Shown: positions 8,509 through 15,292 of the stretch, in pieces
Layout: every line of letters starts with the position of its first letter
Position numbering within the stretch: position 1 is the first letter of the stretch
DNA from: Deltaproteobacteria bacterium GWB2_55_19
GTDB lineage: Bacteria > Desulfobacterota > GWC2-55-46
Assembly: GCA_001797465.1 (NCBI GenBank)
Contig: MGPQ01000012.1
Coordinates: forward strand, 152,981 to 216,980
Length of the DNA: 64,000 nucleotides
Direction of reading: 5' to 3'
Program-made: the position numbers and the translations under genes
Notes under the pieces: generated by a model
What the model was told of the DNA's origin: nothing
What the model saw: only the letters and a program-made list of their open reading frames with translations
Databases searched by the model: none

Positions 8509-8546
8509 ATAATCAATGGAATGGACAGCCCATTGATTATATTTTC
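8503..8546. repeat. perfect 17-bp inverted repeat upstream of the sigma-54 promoter
   Basis: GAAAATATAATCAATGG (8503-8519) and its exact complement (8530-8546) flank a 10-base spacer. No T-run follows on either strand, so it is not a normal terminator. A DNA cruciform, a binding site for another protein, or a bend site are possible. Confidence 0.8.
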
Positions 8547-8580
8547 AATAAAAACAAATAGATACGATAGCTAAGTTCTT

Positions 8581-8596
8581 TGGTACGGTTTATGCA
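8581..8596 (+). promoter_or_regulatory. sigma-54 (-24/-12) promoter of the micropeptide operon
   Basis: TGGTACGGTTTATGCA matches the consensus TGGCACG-N4-TTGCW at all but two positions and keeps the invariant GG and GC dinucleotides with a 10-bp gap. Start of transcription near 8608, 37 bases before the first micro-gene. Enhancer-like repeats lie 70-190 bp upstream and a sigma-54 activator gene lies downstream (9457). Confidence 0.82.
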
Positions 8597-8644
8597 TTGT
8601 ATAGAATGCAAGCTGGTGGACACAAAGTTGGGGAGGTGGATAAA

Positions 8645-8737
8645 GTGACAACAGGGGCTCTTGAGATGTTGATAGAGGCATCGGTCATCATAATAGCAGG
8701 GATCGTGGGCGTAGGCCCCCTCGTCGTTGTAGCTTAA
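8645..8737 (+). CDS. micropeptide B: 30-residue membrane peptide (GTG start)
   Basis: First gene after the -24/-12 promoter. A good ribosome site (GGGGAGGTGG) lies 4-5 bases before GTG. The product VTTGALE... enters a Val/Ile/Gly-rich helix for the rest of its length and carries a second Glu at residue 11. Its start aligns with micropeptide A (MTTTGIFE). It has no Cys or charged tail, so probably one inner-membrane helix. Too short for ordinary gene callers. Unknown function; I infer membership of a paralogous family with A, C, D and E. Confidence 0.6.
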   Translation: MTTGALEMLIEASVIIIAGIVGVGPLVVVA

Positions 8738-8758
8738 TCAGTGAGAAAGGAGACAAAT

Positions 8759-8851
8759 ATGCAGAGGTTCAAGTTAGGGACGATTGAAATAATAGCGATA
8801 TTCATGAACATCCTGGCGGCGACGCTCATATCGAGGCTTGCGCTGTCATGA
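8759..8851 (+). CDS. micropeptide C: 30-residue membrane peptide
   Basis: 21 bp after B, with GAAAGGAG 6 bases before ATG. The product has a short basic start (MQRFK), LGTIE, then about 17 hydrophobic residues ending in an Arg-containing tail (ISRLALS). The Glu at residue 10 occupies the same place at the helix entrance as in the other peptides. Its stop overlaps the ATG of D (ATGA), so translation is probably coupled. Confidence 0.62.
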   Translation: MQRFKLGTIEIIAIFMNILAATLISRLALS

Positions 8852-8991
8852 GGGCGCTGACCGGGCACATAAGGACGCTGGAGAAGATGATGAAGATACG
8901 GATATTTTGGATGGAGGCGGTATCACTCGGCCTCGGCATACTCGTCCTTGTCTCTATGACCCTTCTGCAATCAGGCGGTGTCATCGGTTGA
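8848..8991 (+). CDS. micropeptide D: 47-residue membrane peptide
   Basis: Starts inside the stop of C (ATGA overlap). An amphipathic, basic leader (MRALTGHIRTLEKMMKIR) leads to FWMEAVSLGLG and an Ile/Leu/Val helix, ending in QSGGVIG. The leader is the longest in the set; the helix-entrance Glu is again present (residue 22). An alternative start at Met14/15 would make it the same size as its neighbours. No homologue recognised. Confidence 0.58.
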   Translation: MRALTGHIRTLEKMMKIRIFWMEAVSLGLGILVLVSMTLLQSGGVIG

Positions 8992-9080
8992 CGCTACGCG
9001 AAAAAGTATTCATCCTTTAACGAGGCCTTAATATTGGCCATGTATAATGGTCACTGTAACAAACGAAGGAGGTAAATATC

Positions 9081-9164
9081 ATGAGACAGAGATTCTTTCA
9101 GATAGTAGAAGCGGCCGCCCACCTGGCGATAGTGACAGCTATAATAGCGGCGGTGGTGAGATAG
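9081..9164 (+). CDS. micropeptide E: 27-residue membrane peptide
   Basis: A strong ribosome site (AAGGAGGT, 8 bases before ATG) stands 90 bp after D. The product has a basic start MRQRFF, then QIVEAAAHLAIV and an Ala/Ile/Val helix ending in Arg. Glu10 matches the family position. A longer frame overlapping in another register (from 9047) merely reads through the ribosome site and lacks one of its own. Last micro-gene before the terminator. Confidence 0.62.
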   Translation: MRQRFFQIVEAAAHLAIVTAIIAAVVR

Positions 9165-9173
9165 AGCGTTTAC

Positions 9174-9196
9174 GCGGGCCTGACGACTGGGCCCGC
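9174..9196 (+). other. GC-rich hairpin after micropeptide E
   Basis: GCGGGCC / GGCCCGC with a 9-base loop, 10 bases after the stop codon and without a T-run. It could protect the 3' end of the short mRNA or act with the terminator at 9255. Confidence 0.5.
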
Positions 9197-9254
9197 TTGC
9201 ATAAGACTCCGCAATCAATCCCATCAACTCCCCCTCCTCAAAACGCTCTCCTCT

Positions 9255-9297
9255 AAACCCCTGTAAGGGTCAGGCCTTACAGGGGTTTTTCTTTTTT
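9255..9297 (+). terminator. Rho-independent terminator of the micropeptide operon
   Basis: A perfect 14-bp stem AAACCCCTGTAAGG / CCTTACAGGGGTTT, six-base loop, then TT-C-TTTTTT. It separates the micropeptide transcript from the activator gene. Confidence 0.92.
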
Positions 9298-9370
9298 AAA
9301 AATAGTTATTTCCCCCGACCTTGGCAAAAATACCTGATTTTTGTACATATTGCTCTAAAATGCAACAAGT

Positions 9371-9386
9371 GTTCCTCAAATGAAAC
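9371..9386 (-). promoter_or_regulatory. enhancer-like site 4, before the activator gene
   Basis: Read on the minus strand this is GTTTCATTTGAGGAAC, sharing its first nine bases with site 3. It lies 9 bp upstream of the -35 box of the activator promoter, a position that could let the activator (or another protein) control its own gene. Confidence 0.4.
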
Positions 9387-9394
9387 ATTTGTCG

Positions 9395-9423
9395 TTGATT
9401 TTACAGGGGAGGAGCCATATAAT
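9395..9423 (+). promoter_or_regulatory. sigma-70 promoter of the sigma-54 activator gene
   Basis: TTGATT (9395-9400), 17 bp, TATAAT (9418-9423); start near 9430 and CGGAGGT ribosome site before ATG 9457. Confidence 0.75.
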
Positions 9424-9456
9424 ATACGCAGAGTGCATCTTTCCGGAGGTCCGTAA

Positions 9457-10830
9457 ATGGAAGCGTCTGTCATAAACAACAACGAAGATAACCTCATAAG
9501 CTTGAATAGCGACGCGATCCTGAACAGCATCGCCGACGGGGTAGTGGTCATAGGGCTGAATCACAAGATACTCTTTGTGAACAGGGCGGCAAAGGAGATA
9601 CTGGGGAGGGCCGGGGCCGACGACCTCCTTAACTGCGCGAAGTGCAGTGACGTCATGGGCCACTCTGCATGCACATTCGGTTGCCTGATAAACACAACCA
9701 TCAAGACTGGAGAGCATTTATATAACTACGAGGCTGTTTTCGAGAACGGCGACAGGAAGGTCACGCTCTCCATCAACACCGCGCTCCTTAAGGACAAGAA
9801 CGACAACGTCATCGGCGGCATAGAGATATTCAGGGACGTTTCTCTTATAAAGGAATTGAAGGACGAGCTCAAGGGAAAATACTCCTTTGAGAACGTCGTC
9901 GGCAAGGACCACAAGATGCACGAGGTCTTCGAGCTCCTTAAGGAGGTCGCGCCGACAAAGGCGACGGTCCTCATAGAGGGCGAGACCGGGACAGGCAAGG
10001 AACTCATCGCGAACGCCATACACCACAACTCACCGCGCTCTAACGGGCCTCTCATAAAGGTCAACTGCGCGGCGCTCTCCGAAGGCCTCCTTGAGAGCGA
10101 GCTCTTCGGCCACGTGAAGGGGGCCTTCACAGGCGCTATCGCCGACAAGCTCGGCAGGTTCGAGATGGCCGACGAGGGGACGATATTCCTGGATGAGATA
10201 GGAGACATAACCCCGCACACGCAACTTCGGCTTCTGCGCGTCCTCCAGGAAGGCGAGTTCGAGCGCGTAGGCGGCACTAAGACCATAAAGGTAAACGTCC
10301 GCGTCATCGCCGCCACGAACAAGGACCTGAAGGCCGAGGTAAAGAGGGGGGAGTTCAGGGAAGACCTCTACTACAGGCTTAAAATAGTCCCCATACAGCT
10401 CCCCTCGCTCCGCGAGAGAAAAAAAGACATACCTTTGCTCGTCAGGCACTTTATCGAGAAGTTCAACCGGGAGATGGGCATGGGGATAACGAACGTCTCC
10501 CCCAACGCGATGGAACTGCTGATGGAGTATGACTACCCCGGGAACATCAGGGAGCTTGAGCACGTGATCGAGCACGCCTTCGTGCGTTGCCAGGGCAAGA
10601 CGCTCTCCGCCGAGCACTTCCCGAAGGACATACAGGAGCTCAAGGGCAGGGGTGCGCTACGCGGCGCAATAAGGGAGCCCGAGCCATTAAAGGCGTTCGA
10701 ACGGGAGGTAATACTTAACGCACTTGATGAAACCGGCTGGAAGTACAGCGAGTGCGCCCTCATCCTCAAGATGAGCAGGACGACCCTCTGGCGGAGGATG
10801 AAGGAATTGAAGATAGAGAAGGGGAGATAG
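9457..10830 (+). CDS. PAS-AAA+-Fis sigma-54 activator with clustered cysteines
   Basis: 457 residues in the usual enhancer-binding order. A PAS sensor domain spans about 15-135; the AAA+ domain (about 150-370) has Walker A GETGTGKE, the sigma-54 contact loop GAFTGA, Walker B GTIFLDEIGD and the arginine-finger region; a C-terminal Fis-type helix-turn-helix (about 405-455) ends SRTTLWRRMKEL. Inside the PAS domain are Cys60, Cys63, Cys72 and Cys76 (NCAKC...ACTFGC), which could bind a metal or Fe-S cluster or form disulfides. No receiver domain and no adjacent kinase, so sensing is probably direct. Placed just after the sigma-54-driven micropeptides, it is their likely activator. Confidence 0.92.
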   Translation: MEASVINNNEDNLISLNSDAILNSIADGVVVIGLNHKILFVNRAAKEILGRAGADDLLNCAKCSDVMGHSACTFGCLINTTIKTGEHLYNYEAVFENGDRKVTLSINTALLKDKNDNVIGGIEIFRDVSLIKELKDELKGKYSFENVVGKDHKMHEVFELLKEVAPTKATVLIEGETGTGKELIANAIHHNSPRSNGPLIKVNCAALSEGLLESELFGHVKGAFTGAIADKLGRFEMADEGTIFLDEIGDITPHTQLRLLRVLQEGEFERVGGTKTIKVNVRVIAATNKDLKAEVKRGEFREDLYYRLKIVPIQLPSLRERKKDIPLLVRHFIEKFNREMGMGITNVSPNAMELLMEYDYPGNIRELEHVIEHAFVRCQGKTLSAEHFPKDIQELKGRGALRGAIREPEPLKAFEREVILNALDETGWKYSECALILKMSRTTLWRRMKELKIEKGR

Positions 10831-11163
10831 CGCGTGCCTGCATGGACGCGGATCTAAGGCTCGCAATTGTTTTAAGGTGATCATGTAAGCCGGACAGGCC
10901 TGACTGGGCGTTATTTTCGGCCATCTATCTACCTGATTATCCATGAAAAAATACCTATTTAGGTTTTATTTAAAATAGGGGTTGACATTTTTTGAAAAAT
11001 TTGCAATATTGTAATTAAGCGTTTTAAACCACACGACAGACCACACACCTCGAAACCACTCAACAGACACCCACATCTCGTCCCGATCCCTTGCTTATGA
11101 TGGATTCAAGGCGGTTTTTTGTCTTCGTCCGCCATTGAGCTTTCCCTTAAAGGGTCCTACATT
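10831..11163 (+). other. 333-bp intergenic leader before the LldF-LldE gene
   Basis: No gene seen. AT-rich, with a promoter-like element at 10982-11010 and small palindromes such as ACCTATTTAGGT (about 10953-10964). About 110 bases of C-rich, apparently unstructured leader follow (11030-11140). A TTG at 11119 opens the coding frame 15 codons early. No obvious terminator for the activator gene. Confidence 0.6.
10982..11010 (+). promoter_or_regulatory. promoter-like element
   Basis: TTGACA (10982-10987), 17 bp, AATATT (11005-11010). The -35 is perfect, the -10 weak. The intervening TTTTTTGAAAAATTTG could bind an activator. Drives the LldF-LldE gene and probably the sugar genes after it. Confidence 0.5.
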
Positions 11164-13143
11164 ATGGCCACTGCCCATCTTAAACTTTTAAGCAGGTTCC
11201 TCTTCGGAGGCGAGACCAGGTTCGATGGGTCCCGCAAAAAGTCCCTTGAGGCGGCGTTCTCATCTGTCATCAAGAGGCAGGAGGAGAACTCATCGAGACT
11301 GCCGGACCTCGATGGCATGAAGGCCAGGCTCAAGTCCGATAGAGAATTCTCGGTCGGAAACGAGGGGCTCCTTGAGGTGGCTGTTGAAAACCTCAGAAAA
11401 AACAGGTTCAAGGTAGTCATCGCCAGCTCCCTTGAAGAGGCCTTCGAGGCGGCCGTAAGCGCCATAGGCGCCGAAAAGTTCGCCGTCAAATCCAAATCGA
11501 ACATCACCAAGGAGATGCGGCTTGTCGAGAGGCTCTCGGAATCGGGTATTGAGACAGTCGAGACCGACATAGGCGACAGGGTCCTTCAACTCTCCGGCGA
11601 GAGGCCCTCGCATCCGACGGGCCCGGTCAGCCACCTCGGGAGAAAGGCTATATCCGAGATAATAAGCGCCTCGTCGGGCTTAGACGTCCCTGCCGACCCC
11701 GAGGCCATCGTCGGCTTTCTCAAGACAGAGATCAGGGACGCGATACAAAAGGCGCGAGTCGGCATAACCGGCGCGAACGCCATCAGCGCCTCCGAAGGCT
11801 CGGTCGTCATCATACACAATGAAGGCAACGTCGCCGAGGTCTCGCGCCTTGAAAAACACATCATCATCGCGGATTCGAACAAGATATACGAAGACCTCGC
11901 CTCCGCCCTCAACATGGTAAAGCTCCAGACATACTACGCCACAGGCTCTGTCACCACCGCCTACATCAACATAATCTCAGGTCCGAGCAGGACCGCCGAT
12001 ATTGAAAAGAAGCTCTTCTACGGCGTACACGGGCCTAAAGAGGCCGTCGTCATTATCGTAAATAGGGACCAGCAAGCGGAATGGCGGAAGGAGAGCCAAT
12101 ACTGCATAGGTTGCGGGGGCTGTCTCCTTGAATGCCCGGCGTATCTCGAAAAAGGGCCCCGGTTCGGTAGCGCGTACAAACAGGGTGGCATAGGGGTCAT
12201 AGATTCCGCGATAAAGGAAGGCATGGAGGCCGCTTACGATAACGGCCTTTATTCGTGCCTCAAATGCGGCCTATGCAAAGAGAACTGCCCTGTCTCGATA
12301 GATACTCCCAGTATGATTGGAAAAATCAAGGAAGAGGCTGTAAAAGATGAAAGGCTCAAAAAGAGGCTCAGGCCTCTGAGGTTGGTAGCCAACTCCGTAA
12401 CGTTCGCCGCAAACGCCAGGGGCGCGCTTGGCGCGTTTTCCGCAAAAGGAAAAAAGACCGCCTACTTCCCAGGTTGCGTCACAACCGTCAATACTCCTGA
12501 GATCAGGGACGCGGCGATAAAGGTGATTGAATACGCGCTTGGGGAAAGGCCTTCAGTCCTGGAAGGCTGTTGCGGCGGCGCGTGGGACTCATTCGGGTTC
12601 GCTGAAGAGCGTGAGAAGGGGTTCAACGAATTCAGCAAACGGGCCGAAGAGAGCGGCGCTGAGGAGATAATAGTATCATGCCCGCACTGTTACGAGATAC
12701 TCATGGAGCGTGGCGATAGGCTTGAAAGCGCCGGGGTTCTGCGCGTGCTCCGGTTTAGCGAGGCCGTAGGCAACGCAGAGTTCATCGCTGATAATGGCCT
12801 TAAGGCCGCGTACCACGACTCGTGCGTCTTCGGGAGGAGATACGGCGTCTACGACGAACCGAGAAAGGCGCTAAAGAATGCCGGGGTGGAGATAGTAGAG
12901 ATGGAAAGGACGAGAGAGAAGGCCCCCTGTTGCGGCTTCCCGCTCATATTGAGAGAGCCGCTCTCCGGCGGCCCCATAGCGCAGAAAGTCGCGGACTCGG
13001 CGATCTCCGCTGGTGCCGAGAAGCTCATAACGAGCGCGTGCCCGGGCTGTTATTACGCGATGAAGAGGACCTCTGGGATAGAGGTCGAGGACATAAGCGT
13101 TTATCTCTCAAAAAAAATAATAAAGAGGAAAGAAATTTTATGA
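11164..13143 (+). CDS. LldF-LldE (LutB-LutA) fusion Fe-S protein
   Basis: 659 residues joining two normally separate subunits of the L-lactate-oxidising complex. The N-terminal LUD domain (about 60-330) has KSKSNITKEM and AISASEGSVVIIHNEGN; two [4Fe-4S] motifs follow (CIGCGGCLLECP, about 321-332; CLKCGLCKENCP, about 364-375), then two CCG domains (PGC...EGCCGGAWDSFG and DSC...PCCGFPLILREP). No D-lactate dehydrogenase or lactate permease is adjacent. Instead its stop overlaps the start of an E1/RfbH-like sugar dehydratase (13140), so I infer it may serve as that enzyme's electron donor; ordinary lactate oxidation is the alternative. The ATG at 11164 is preferred over the TTG at 11119. Confidence 0.85.
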   Translation: MATAHLKLLSRFLFGGETRFDGSRKKSLEAAFSSVIKRQEENSSRLPDLDGMKARLKSDREFSVGNEGLLEVAVENLRKNRFKVVIASSLEEAFEAAVSAIGAEKFAVKSKSNITKEMRLVERLSESGIETVETDIGDRVLQLSGERPSHPTGPVSHLGRKAISEIISASSGLDVPADPEAIVGFLKTEIRDAIQKARVGITGANAISASEGSVVIIHNEGNVAEVSRLEKHIIIADSNKIYEDLASALNMVKLQTYYATGSVTTAYINIISGPSRTADIEKKLFYGVHGPKEAVVIIVNRDQQAEWRKESQYCIGCGGCLLECPAYLEKGPRFGSAYKQGGIGVIDSAIKEGMEAAYDNGLYSCLKCGLCKENCPVSIDTPSMIGKIKEEAVKDERLKKRLRPLRLVANSVTFAANARGALGAFSAKGKKTAYFPGCVTTVNTPEIRDAAIKVIEYALGERPSVLEGCCGGAWDSFGFAEEREKGFNEFSKRAEESGAEEIIVSCPHCYEILMERGDRLESAGVLRVLRFSEAVGNAEFIADNGLKAAYHDSCVFGRRYGVYDEPRKALKNAGVEIVEMERTREKAPCCGFPLILREPLSGGPIAQKVADSAISAGAEKLITSACPGCYYAMKRTSGIEVEDISVYLSKKIIKRKEIL

Positions 13144-14342
13144 TGAGAGTGCCTTTTGGGACTATTTCGGTGACTGAGAGGGCGAAGGGCCTTGTAATGG
13201 ACGCGCTCGCGTCAAAGAGGTTGTCGAGCGGGAGGCTTGTAAGGGAGTTCGAGAAAAGGTTCGCCTCCATCATGGGTGCGAAAGAGGGGGTGGCTGTCAG
13301 CACCGGGACAGACGCCGACACATTGGCGCTTGCCGTCCTCTACGACTTCGGGGCAAAAAGGGGGGATGAGGTGATCGTCCCGGCGCTGTCGTTCGTCGCC
13401 ACCGGAAACGCCGTCCTCCAGGCCGGCTTCACCCCGGTCTTCGTCGATATCGACAGGCGCACCCTCAACATCGACCACGCGCTCATCGAAGAAAGGATAA
13501 CAGGAAGGACTCGGGCGATAATGCCCGTGCACCTCATGGGAAAGCCGGCCGACATGGACCCGATAATGAGAATAGCGGAGAAGTACGGCCTCTTCGTGAT
13601 AGAGGACGCGGCAGAGGCCCACGGCGCGGTCTACAAGGGAAGGAAAGTCGGGACCATCGGCGACATGGGCGCGTACAGCCTCTATGTGGCGCACATCATA
13701 TCCACCATCGAGGGCGGCATGGTCATAACCGACAGGGCTGACTTCGCCGAGGTCTTGAGGTCGCTCCGGTCGCACGGCAGGGCCTGCAAGTGCGAGAGTT
13801 GCGTACTGAACATCAACTCAGGCTACTGCAACAAGAGGTTCGCAAAGGGAGGCGGCGAGGACATTCGTTTCCAGTTCGAGCGCATAGGTTTTTCCGCCAA
13901 GATGAACGAGCTTGAGGCGGCTATCGGCCTCGGCAACCTCGACATATTCGGCGACATTCTCTCGAAGAAACGGAGGAATCTTCTTTCGATGATAGAGAAG
14001 CTCCAGAAGTTCGAGCCCTTCCTATACACGATCGTAGAGGAGGAGTGGGAGGAGATAGGCCCCCACGGTTTTCCGATAATACTCAAGGAAGGCGTGCCGT
14101 TTACGAGGAACCAGCTCGTCGACCACATGGAAAAGTCCGGCATAGACACGCGGAACCTCTTCCTGTCAATGCCGACGCAGTGTCCGGGTTTTAACTTCCT
14201 CGGACACAGGGAGGGCGAGTACCCAGGGGCTGAGTACATGGGCAGGAACGGCATACATATAGGCGTCCACCAGGAAATAGGCGAAGAACAGATTGAGTAC
14301 GTAATGGAGACGATCTCGAATTTTCTAACCGTAAATACGTAA
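13140..14342 (+). CDS. E1/RfbH-like PMP-dependent sugar 3-dehydratase (DegT fold)
   Basis: 400 residues of the DegT/DnrJ/EryC1 fold. The catalytic Lys that anchors PLP in aminotransferases is replaced by His: SLYVAHIISTIEGG (about residue 187) aligns with the AHHITMGEGG motif of RfbH, E1 and ColD, which remove the 3-hydroxyl from nucleotide-linked 4-keto-sugars. A Cys-rich insert CKCESC...CNKRF (about 221-239) corresponds to the CxC...CGKRF [2Fe-2S] region of E1/RfbH. The first cluster ligand of E1 seems lost (IEDAAEAHG where E1 has Cys), while an extra Cys follows CKC. So a 3-deoxygenase is likelier than a transaminase. Starts in the stop of the Fe-S gene (ATGA). Confidence 0.8.
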   Translation: MMRVPFGTISVTERAKGLVMDALASKRLSSGRLVREFEKRFASIMGAKEGVAVSTGTDADTLALAVLYDFGAKRGDEVIVPALSFVATGNAVLQAGFTPVFVDIDRRTLNIDHALIEERITGRTRAIMPVHLMGKPADMDPIMRIAEKYGLFVIEDAAEAHGAVYKGRKVGTIGDMGAYSLYVAHIISTIEGGMVITDRADFAEVLRSLRSHGRACKCESCVLNINSGYCNKRFAKGGGEDIRFQFERIGFSAKMNELEAAIGLGNLDIFGDILSKKRRNLLSMIEKLQKFEPFLYTIVEEEWEEIGPHGFPIILKEGVPFTRNQLVDHMEKSGIDTRNLFLSMPTQCPGFNFLGHREGEYPGAEYMGRNGIHIGVHQEIGEEQIEYVMETISNFLTVNT

Positions 14343-14527
14343 TCGCTTCTCGAAGCTCTTTTTCTATCCCCGACGCAACACACGCCGGAAGTACGGCAGC
14401 CACCTGGAATACACATCCCGCTTTCATCTCGTTTCGCACCCCGGCGCAGATTTATCCTATATACAAAAAGGCGGATTTTACCAGCAATTCAGTTTGTAGA
14501 TCTGCATTTGCGCACAGATGGGGAGCC

Positions 14528-15292
14528 ATGGGTTCAATAAAGGAAGCGATAGTCCTCGCGGGGGGATTCGGCACGAGGCTCAAAAGCGTCGTCAAGGACC
14601 TGCCCAAGCCGCTCGCTGAGGTCTCGGGGAGGCCCTTCCTGCATTATGTCCTCGATAACCTGAGGGATGGAGGCGTTGAGAAGACGCTGCTATCGGTCGG
14701 GTACATGCATAACCGCGTCATAGACGCGATAGGCACCGAGTTTAGAGGCATGGAGATTGATTACGTGATAGAGGACGCCCCGCTCGGGACCGGCGGCGCG
14801 ATCAGGGAGGCCCTTAAGTTAGCGCGCTCGAAGGACGTCGTCGTAGTAAACGGCGACTCTATCCTTTTGGGCGCCCTCAACCCCATGAGCTGTTTCCATC
14901 ACGACGAGATGGCTTCGATAACGATCGCGGTGAAATACGTCCCGGATACCGCGAGATACGGCGCGGTCACTATAAACGGAGGGAGGCTCGAGCTCTTCGG
15001 CGAGAAAAACACAGTCGGGCCCGGCTATATAAATACCGGTGTCTATATTATCGACAGGAGGCGCGCGGAGGTAATGGACATTCACCTCGATAGTTTTTCC
15101 TTTGAGAGGGACTTTCTTATGAAAAACCCGAGGGGCGTCTTCGCATTCAAGACCGACGCATATTTTATAGACATAGGCGTACCCGAGGACTACCTGAGGG
15201 CCGAGGACGAGCTCGTCTTTCAAATTAACGGAGGGTCGAATGATAATCTCGCGTACCCCGCACAGGATATCCTTTTTCGGCGGCGGCACTGA
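14528..15292 (+). CDS. sugar-1-phosphate guanylyltransferase-like (HddC type)
   Basis: 254 residues, nucleotidyltransferase fold. LAGGFGTRL and LPKPLAEVSGRPFL at the N-terminus are the NTP and sugar-phosphate binding signature; VNGDS (about 113) holds the metal-binding Asp. It is closest in character to HddC, which makes GDP-D-glycero-alpha-D-manno-heptose. Its 3' end overlaps the heptose-kinase-like gene by 53 bp, the pairing expected for the GDP-heptose route. A 185-bp gap with no clear promoter precedes it. GmhA and GmhB, needed to complete the route, are not in the window. Confidence 0.8.
   Translation: MGSIKEAIVLAGGFGTRLKSVVKDLPKPLAEVSGRPFLHYVLDNLRDGGVEKTLLSVGYMHNRVIDAIGTEFRGMEIDYVIEDAPLGTGGAIREALKLARSKDVVVVNGDSILLGALNPMSCFHHDEMASITIAVKYVPDTARYGAVTINGGRLELFGEKNTVGPGYINTGVYIIDRRRAEVMDIHLDSFSFERDFLMKNPRGVFAFKTDAYFIDIGVPEDYLRAEDELVFQINGGSNDNLAYPAQDILFRRRH

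Larger units (their letters stand above)
8292..8644 (+). other. 353-bp control region between the DUF1858 gene and the micropeptide operon
   Basis: No gene of usual size. It holds, in order, a terminator (8323), three enhancer-like imperfect palindromes (8388, 8426, 8492), a perfect 17-bp inverted repeat (8503-8546) and a -24/-12 promoter (8581). AT content is visibly higher than in the flanking genes. A 20-codon open frame from about 8414 has no ribosome site and I do not call it. Confidence 0.8.

Noticed and set aside
8503-8546. Long inverted repeat as an intrinsic terminator
   Set aside because: No T-run follows on either strand and the DUF1858 gene already has a strong terminator at 8323.
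9030-9050. Second -24/-12 promoter before micropeptide E (TTGGCCATGTATAATGG)
   Set aside because: The -12 GC is missing at the required spacing; the TATAAT there has no -35 partner at 16-18 bp.
9047-9256. 69-codon frame overlapping micropeptide E
   Set aside because: It reads through the ribosome site of E, has no site of its own, and gives a low-complexity polar product; the shorter frame fits the peptide family.
12822-13139. Long N-terminal extension of the sugar dehydratase
   Set aside because: This stretch lies inside the LldF-LldE coding region in another frame; the true start overlaps its stop (ATGA) and the DegT-fold N-terminus begins there.
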